From positions 558,001 to 622,000 of the forward strand of contig NZ_JACFXY010000001.1 in the NCBI RefSeq assembly GCF_014946725.1: a DNA stretch of 64,000 nt, in the 5' to 3' direction. The stretch's first letter is position 1, and each line of letters begins with the position of its first letter. Position numbers and translations under genes: made by a program. The notes under the pieces were generated by a model, which saw nothing but the letters and a program-made list of their open reading frames with translations, was not told where the DNA came from and did not search any database. Origin of the DNA: Mixta mediterraneensis (GTDB lineage: Bacteria > Pseudomonadota > Gammaproteobacteria > Enterobacterales > Enterobacteriaceae). Positions 58,988 through 64,000 of this stretch are shown piece after piece.

Positions 58988-60145
58988 TTAGCCCTGCTCA
59001 TCCAGCTGCAAGGCCACATACAGCAACAGCCGATCGTCAAAATGGCTCAGGTTAAGCCCGGTCAATTCTGAAATACGGTTCAGGCGATACTCTAGCGTGT
59101 TGCAGTGAATAAACAGCGCCCGCGCCGTAGCGCTCGGCTGGACGTTATTGGTAAACCAGGCGTTTAAAGTACGACGTAACAGTCCATTGTTATCCATACT
59201 CTTCAGTTTCGCTAACGGTCGCGCCAGCTCGTTGGCCTGCCAACCGCCGCGCAAACTATCCAGTAAAACCGGTAACACTAAATCTTGATAAAAATAACTT
59301 CTTACATCCGGCATACGCTGTTTACCGACCATCATGGTGGTGCGCGCGGTGCGATAAGAGCGGGCAATACTGCCTGGGCCGGTAAAAAAATTACCCAACG
59401 CAATGCGCATACGGAGATGACCACTCTCTTTCATTCGCTGTAACAGTTGCTCGACGCGCTTACGATGGTCGTCCCGATCATAACGGCTGTGGACGTTTAA
59501 TGCCGGTTTCAATACCACCATTTCGGTCAGAGAAACAATGGCGATCAGATTATCGCGTTCTGGCGTAGTGAGTAGCGTCTGCAACTGTTGCAATTCAGAC
59601 ATCGCGCTGTCCACGCCCAGTTGCCCGCTGTCTACTTCCACCACCGCCGCCACGCGTGGCTGATTGAGATCGATCCCCAGCCGCTGCGCCCATTCGGTAA
59701 GCTGTGGCGACAGCGTATCGCTGCGAATCAGATTCAGCACCAGCTCTTCACGCAGGCGGCTGTCCTGCGCCAGCATGTGCAGTAAGCGTGCCTGTTCAAG
59801 CATCATTTCTGCCGTCATACACACCAGCTCACCGTAATGACGCAGCGCCAGCGGCTCGCCGGTCAGGCCAATCACACCGACAATTTCGCCATCAATGCGC
59901 AGCGGCAAATTAATGCCAGGCCGTACGCCGTGCAGATGTTTCGCCACTGCTTCATCAATGTCTACCACCCGTCCCTGAGACAGCACCAGCAACGCGCCTT
60001 CGTGCAATTCCCCAATACGTTCCCGATCGCCACTACCGATAATCCGTCCGCGCGCATCCATCACGTTGACATTACTGTCAATAATTTTCATCGTGCGCGC
60101 CACTATATCCTGCGCCAGCCGAGCGTCGAGGTGATAGGTCGCCAT
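58988..60145 (-). CDS. cdaR: Sugar diacid utilization regulator CdaR
   Basis: 385 residues. The N-terminal putative sugar-diacid-binding domain (LDARLAQDIVARTMKII) is followed by a GGDEF-like middle and a C-terminal PucR-type helix-turn-helix (TARALFIHCNTLEYRLNRI). In E. coli it activates galactarate, glucarate and glycerate genes. None of those genes lies in this window. The order cdaR-degP matches E. coli. Confidence 0.94.
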   Translation of the reverse strand: MATYHLDARLAQDIVARTMKIIDSNVNVMDARGRIIGSGDRERIGELHEGALLVLSQGRVVDIDEAVAKHLHGVRPGINLPLRIDGEIVGVIGLTGEPLALRHYGELVCMTAEMMLEQARLLHMLAQDSRLREELVLNLIRSDTLSPQLTEWAQRLGIDLNQPRVAAVVEVDSGQLGVDSAMSELQQLQTLLTTPERDNLIAIVSLTEMVVLKPALNVHSRYDRDDHRKRVEQLLQRMKESGHLRMRIALGNFFTGPGSIARSYRTARTTMMVGKQRMPDVRSYFYQDLVLPVLLDSLRGGWQANELARPLAKLKSMDNNGLLRRTLNAWFTNNVQPSATARALFIHCNTLEYRLNRISELTGLNLSHFDDRLLLYVALQLDEQG

Positions 60146-60285
60146 CCGTTACTCCTGATAAAAGTGACAAAGGACAGAATACGCATAGGTAACGCCCAGA
60201 ACATTGTGCATATGCACAGAGCCAGAACGGCATTTACCGTATTTGCGGTAGGCATCACATTCTGACCAGCTTAAGCCGCAGACAT

Positions 60286-60308
60286 AAAAAAAGCGGACCG
60301 AAGTCCGC
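60286..60308 (-). terminator. Intrinsic terminator after degP
   Basis: GCGGAC-TTCG-GTCCGC followed by T7 on the minus strand, identical over 23 bases to the accA terminator. Confidence 0.9.
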
Positions 60309-60330
60309 CTGCGTAACTCATCAGATACTC

Positions 60331-61764
60331 TTACTGCATCAGCAAATACAAACTGCTGTCGCCGCGTTTCACGTTAAGCGCCAGTACAGACGGTTTGCTG
60401 TCGAGGATCTTACGTAGCTCGCCCAGGTTAGCGACCGCTTGTTGGTTTACGCCCTGAATCACATCGCCTTTTTTCAGGCCGATACGTGCTGCGGCACTGC
60501 CCGGTTTCACATTGTCAACGCGTACACCTTTGTTACTGGCATCACCGTTACTGAGGTCCGCGCCTTCAATGCCAGTATAAATGGTGGCTGATTGCACTTT
60601 ATCCTGGCTGCTTTGTTGCAATTTCACTGTCACGTCTACCGGTTTGCCATCACGCAGCAGGCCCAGTTTCAGAGCAGTACCGACCGGTAATGTGCCGACT
60701 TCGGCACGCAGCGAGGCAAAGCTGGTCAGTGGTTTACCATTCATCGAAACCACTACATCACCGGCTTTGATACCGGCTTTCGCGGCGGCGGAATTTGGCA
60801 GAACCTGGCTCACAAAGGCGCCCCGCTGAGCATCAACCTTCATGGCTTTTGCCAGCTCAGAGTTAAGCTCTGTGCCCATAATGCCTAGCTCGCCACGTTT
60901 TACCTGACCATATTCCACCATTTGCGCAGTCAGGTTTTTCACCATATTACCCGGAATGGCGAAGCCGATACCGATATTGCCGCCGTCCGGTGCCAGAATG
61001 GCGGTATTAATGCCGATCAGCTCGCCGTTCAGGTTCACCAGCGCTCCACCAGAGTTACCCCGGTTAATTGCCGCATCGGTCTGGATAAAGTTTTCATAAT
61101 TTTCAACGTTCAGGCCGCTACGACCCAGTGCGGAAACGATGCCCGACGTCACCGTTTCGCCCAGACCGTAAGGGTTACCAATCGCGACCGTGTAATCACC
61201 GACGCGCAGATTATCGGAGTCGGCGATCTTCACGGCAGTCAGGTTTTTAGCATCTTCCAGCTGGATTAATGCAATATCTGAGCGTGGATCTTTACCGATC
61301 ACTTTAGCGTCGTAGCGCCGGCCATCGCTTAGCTGCACCTGTATTTTTGTTGCATTATTCACCACGTGATTATTGGTAACCACGTAGCCTTTTTCGGCGT
61401 TAATCACCACGCCTGAACCCAACGCCCGGAATTTTTCCTGTTGGGTATTGGGTGCGCTGCCATCATCAGCACCGCCGCCCTGACACATTGGCGAACTCTG
61501 GAAGGGCGAACCCTCCTGACAGAAGGGCGAATTGTCGCCAAAAAATTGCTGGAACTGCTGCGGCATACGCGGCGTTTTCACCGTGGTGCTGCCTTCAACG
61601 CTAATACTCACCACAGAAGGCATCACCTTCTCCAGCATCGGGGCCAGACTGGGCAATTGTTGACTGGTGGAAGAAGCAGTTTCTGCCGCGAAAACACTGA
61701 CAGGCGTTAACGCCATGCCAAGACTAAGCACCAGCGCACTTAACATTAATGAGTTTTTTTTCAT
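60331..61764 (-). CDS. degP: Periplasmic serine endoprotease DegP
   Basis: 477 residues from MKKNSLMLSALVL, after a GGAG site; the longer upstream frame is not conserved. The signal peptide ends VSVFAA. The catalytic triad is His133 (TNNHVV), Asp163 (PRSDIAL) and Ser238 (GNSGGAL). Two PDZ domains follow. The LA loop keeps two cysteines (82 and 94). It acts as protease and chaperone under envelope stress. Confidence 0.97.
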   Translation of the reverse strand: MKKNSLMLSALVLSLGMALTPVSVFAAETASSTSQQLPSLAPMLEKVMPSVVSISVEGSTTVKTPRMPQQFQQFFGDNSPFCQEGSPFQSSPMCQGGGADDGSAPNTQQEKFRALGSGVVINAEKGYVVTNNHVVNNATKIQVQLSDGRRYDAKVIGKDPRSDIALIQLEDAKNLTAVKIADSDNLRVGDYTVAIGNPYGLGETVTSGIVSALGRSGLNVENYENFIQTDAAINRGNSGGALVNLNGELIGINTAILAPDGGNIGIGFAIPGNMVKNLTAQMVEYGQVKRGELGIMGTELNSELAKAMKVDAQRGAFVSQVLPNSAAAKAGIKAGDVVVSMNGKPLTSFASLRAEVGTLPVGTALKLGLLRDGKPVDVTVKLQQSSQDKVQSATIYTGIEGADLSNGDASNKGVRVDNVKPGSAAARIGLKKGDVIQGVNQQAVANLGELRKILDSKPSVLALNVKRGDSSLYLLMQ

Positions 61765-61816
61765 TTGTCGGAGTCTCTTAAAAATTAACGTCCAGACCAT
61801 TGCTGTGGTCGTATGG

Positions 61817-61844
61817 TGAGATAAATGTTTTAGCGCGAAGTTCC
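61817..61844 (-). promoter_or_regulatory. Sigma-E promoter of degP
   Basis: GGAACTT and TCTCA are separated by 16 bases on the minus strand, close to the sigma-E consensus (GGAACTT and TCTGA) and 53 bases before the degP start. The regulator protease RseP is also in this window. Confidence 0.8.
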
Positions 61845-61898
61845 TGATAAAGTTTTAGCCAAAGGTAAAAATTTATGCTTTCCCTTTACATTTGTGCA

Positions 61899-63389
61899 TT
61901 ATTCCACCGCCATTAAACGACGGTACTCATCCCAGGCATAAAGATCGGTCATGCCACTAATGTAATCCTGGATAAGGCGGAAGCGATAATAACGCTCCCA
62001 TAACAGACGTTCATATTTGTGATTAACCGTCAGCGTGCGCATAGCGTGCTGATAGGCTTTGCGATGTTTACCTGAAAGCTTATGAAATAACCGGGTTTCA
62101 ATGGGATGCTGACGTAAAAAGTCGTCATTAATCAGGGTGGTAAATGCCTCATAATTCAGTTGCATTAACGGCTGGTAAATCTCCAGTAATCCTTTAATTA
62201 CCCGGTAGCCTTGTAATTCCAGCTGTTCAACTTCGGAATGATTAAATACCTGCTGACGAGCAACCGTTTTGAAAAGTTGTAATAGCCGCCCTTCTTCACC
62301 GTCATCTTCTAATAATGCATGATTGAAACTGCCATCAAATATTGCGGGAAGGTTGTCAATAAAGCGTTTTACCGCGTAGGTGACCAGAACGTTTTGCACG
62401 TTAACCCGTAGCGACATAAAGAACTGATCGCTGCGGCTGCGGCGTTTTTTGCTGCAGGCTTCACGCCACGCTTCACCGACTGTTCGGCTAAAGGCATCAT
62501 TTGTTTTAATCGCTCCCCAGGCTTTGCTGAGAAATTCATACAAACTGTCTACATTAAATATCGCTTTTTCAACTGCATCATCCAGATCGGCGATGCAATA
62601 AGAGATATCATCTGCAGCTTCCATAATATAAGTCAGTGGATACCGATGATGTTCTGCCATATTCGTCGCCGCACGCAGCTCGGCAATATACGCCTTCTCA
62701 GATAAATAAAAGCCCGGCTTTTTCATCAGCACGCTATATTCCGCCGGTTTATCACCTTGCCACCATGCTGGCGCGGTATATTTTAAAATACAGGCAACCT
62801 GCGAATAGCTGAGATTCAGTTGCAGCAGCGTATGCACCATACGAATTGCCTGCGCGTTGCCTTCAAAATGACACAAATCCTGACGAATCATTGCATTCAG
62901 TTGATCAAATGCGCTGCGCTGCGCTTCGGTTTCCACGCCTGCAACGATAGGATCGACCAGGTTTGCGAGAAGATTATCTTCAAACCAGTCATTAATTGCC
63001 GCTTCACCAAAGTGACCAAACGGCGGATTGCCCACGTCATGCAGCAGACACGCCATCTCGACCAGGCTTTCGAACGCACCCTCTCGCTCATCCAGCCCGT
63101 ATTGCGCTAATCCGCCCTGCATTTTGAGAGCCTGCAGGATCTCTTTGCTGATATAGCGCCCGGTTTGTTGTACTTCGAGCGAATGCGTCAGGCGTGAACG
63201 TACCGCAGCATTACGCTCTAAAGGAAAAACCTGGGTTTTCTGTTGCAGACGACGAATGGCCGCCGAATTAATTATTCGCCCGCGGTCGCTCTCAAAGTGG
63301 CGGCTAATATAATATTCGCCTTCGGGATCTTTCCGACTGGTATAAGGGCGAGTAAAGCTGATCTTCGTCCTGAAATTGATCGCTGCCAT
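61899..63389 (-). CDS. dgt: Deoxyguanosinetriphosphate triphosphohydrolase
   Basis: A 496-residue HD-domain enzyme that cleaves dGTP to deoxyguanosine and triphosphate. Metal-binding residues are in [25 protein letters not shown] and [19 protein letters not shown]. It is divergent from mtnN and lies next to degP as in E. coli. Confidence 0.96.
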   Translation of the reverse strand: MAAINFRTKISFTRPYTSRKDPEGEYYISRHFESDRGRIINSAAIRRLQQKTQVFPLERNAAVRSRLTHSLEVQQTGRYISKEILQALKMQGGLAQYGLDEREGAFESLVEMACLLHDVGNPPFGHFGEAAINDWFEDNLLANLVDPIVAGVETEAQRSAFDQLNAMIRQDLCHFEGNAQAIRMVHTLLQLNLSYSQVACILKYTAPAWWQGDKPAEYSVLMKKPGFYLSEKAYIAELRAATNMAEHHRYPLTYIMEAADDISYCIADLDDAVEKAIFNVDSLYEFLSKAWGAIKTNDAFSRTVGEAWREACSKKRRSRSDQFFMSLRVNVQNVLVTYAVKRFIDNLPAIFDGSFNHALLEDDGEEGRLLQLFKTVARQQVFNHSEVEQLELQGYRVIKGLLEIYQPLMQLNYEAFTTLINDDFLRQHPIETRLFHKLSGKHRKAYQHAMRTLTVNHKYERLLWERYYRFRLIQDYISGMTDLYAWDEYRRLMAVE

Positions 63390-63485
63390 TGATTACCCCT
63401 TATTTTTTCGTGAATTAATCCCCTGCCAGCCATGATAGACTATGCCTCAATTTCGTCGAAAACATCTACCTTAGCGAGACTCTTT

Positions 63486-64000
63486 ATGAAAGCAGGCATT
63501 ATTGGCGCGATTGAGCAGGAAGTTGCTCTGCTGCGTGACAAAATCGAAAACCGCCAAACCTTATCGCTGGCTGGTTGTGAAATTTACACTGGCACGCTGA
63601 ATAACGTTGAGGTTGCACTGCTGAAATCGGGCATCGGTAAAACTGCCGCCGCAATGGGCACTACGCTGCTGCTGCAGCTGTGCAAGCCGGATGTAATAAT
63701 TAACACGGGTTCTGCGGGTGGATTAGTCCCAACGCTGAACGTGGGCGATATTGTGGTATCCGAAGAGGTGCGTTATCACGATGCTGACGTTACCGCTTTT
63801 GGCTATGAGCCAGGTCAAATGGCCGGCTGCCCGGCGGCGTTTGTTGCCGATGCCACCCTGATTGCGCAAGCGGAAGCCTGCATTCAGCAGCTAGAACTGA
63901 ATGCGGTTCGCGGCCTGGTGGTCAGCGGTGATGCGTTTATCAACGGTGCTGAGCCGCTGGCACGCATCCGCAACACTTTCCCACAGGCCATTGCCGTTGA
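63486..64000 (+). CDS. mtnN: 5'-methylthioadenosine/S-adenosylhomocysteine nucleosidase, 5' part
   Basis: The gene runs off the window end, leaving about 171 residues of the usual 230 or so. It starts [20 protein letters not shown], and the purine phosphorylase-like fold shows INTGSAGGL and VVSGDAFI. The proton-donor Asp and final helix lie outside. It recycles methylthioadenosine and SAH. Confidence 0.96.
   Translation, partial: MKAGIIGAIEQEVALLRDKIENRQTLSLAGCEIYTGTLNNVEVALLKSGIGKTAAAMGTTLLLQLCKPDVIINTGSAGGLVPTLNVGDIVVSEEVRYHDADVTAFGYEPGQMAGCPAAFVADATLIAQAEACIQQLELNAVRGLVVSGDAFINGAEPLARIRNTFPQAIAV

Overview
The window is enterobacterial chromosome. From gmhB to mtnN the gene order follows the Escherichia coli K-12 segment degP-dapD-map/rpsB-tsf-bamA-lpx-dnaE-accA-proS-rcsF-metNIQ-gmhB-rrnH, and from yafC to dnaQ it follows yafC-yafD-mltD-gloB-yafS-rnhA-dnaQ-aspV. 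Protein sequences are close to, but distinct from, E. coli. The tRNA-Glu in the rrn spacer, the extra hpx genes and the GC-rich interspersed repeat suggest Erwiniaceae (Erwinia/Pantoea-like). That family assignment is inference, not proof.

Region 1 (1-8.5 kb) is accessory. It carries a purine (allantoin/oxamate) catabolism cluster like the Klebsiella hpx system. hpxW (partial), hpxX, hpxY and hpxZ run forward and look intact. Convergent to them is hpxB (allantoinase, intact), followed in its operon by broken hpxA (nonsense codon) and broken hpxS (frameshift plus an IS21-family insertion with 6-bp target duplication). The divergent permease gene hpxC has an internal deletion and a frameshift. 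So uptake, racemisation and regulation of allantoin are lost while hpxB and hpxWXYZ remain open. A 293-bp element with 26-bp inverted ends sits between hpxZ and hpxB.

Region 2 (8.5-15.4 kb): tRNA-Asp, dnaQ/rnhA (divergent), yafS, gloB, mltD, yafD and yafC. Region 3 (15.4-21.2 kb): a complete rRNA operon on the minus strand (P1, P2, boxA, 16S, tRNA-Glu, 23S, 5S, tRNA-Asp, terminator).

Region 4 (21.2-34 kb): gmhB; the MetJ-type regulated metNIQ methionine importer; an IS5-family (IS427-type) element inserted just upstream of rcsF; rcsF-trmO; proS; arfB; yaeP-rof; a small cytochrome c gene coupled to tilS; yaeR; ldcC. Region 5 (34-54 kb) is the long minus-strand housekeeping block: rpsB-tsf-pyrH-frr-dxr-uppS-cdsA-rseP-bamA-skp-lpxD-fabZ-lpxA-lpxB-rnhB-dnaE-accA, covering translation factors, isoprenoid and phospholipid synthesis, outer-membrane assembly, lipid A and fatty-acid initiation, and replication. 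Region 6 (54-64 kb): map, glnD, dapD, a DUF3461 gene, cdaR, degP with a sigma-E promoter, dgt, and the 5' part of mtnN.

I found no prophage, CRISPR array, toxin-antitoxin pair or evident new defence system. The most interesting material is the decaying allantoin module, the inverted-repeat element beside it, and two insertion sequences with readable target duplications.
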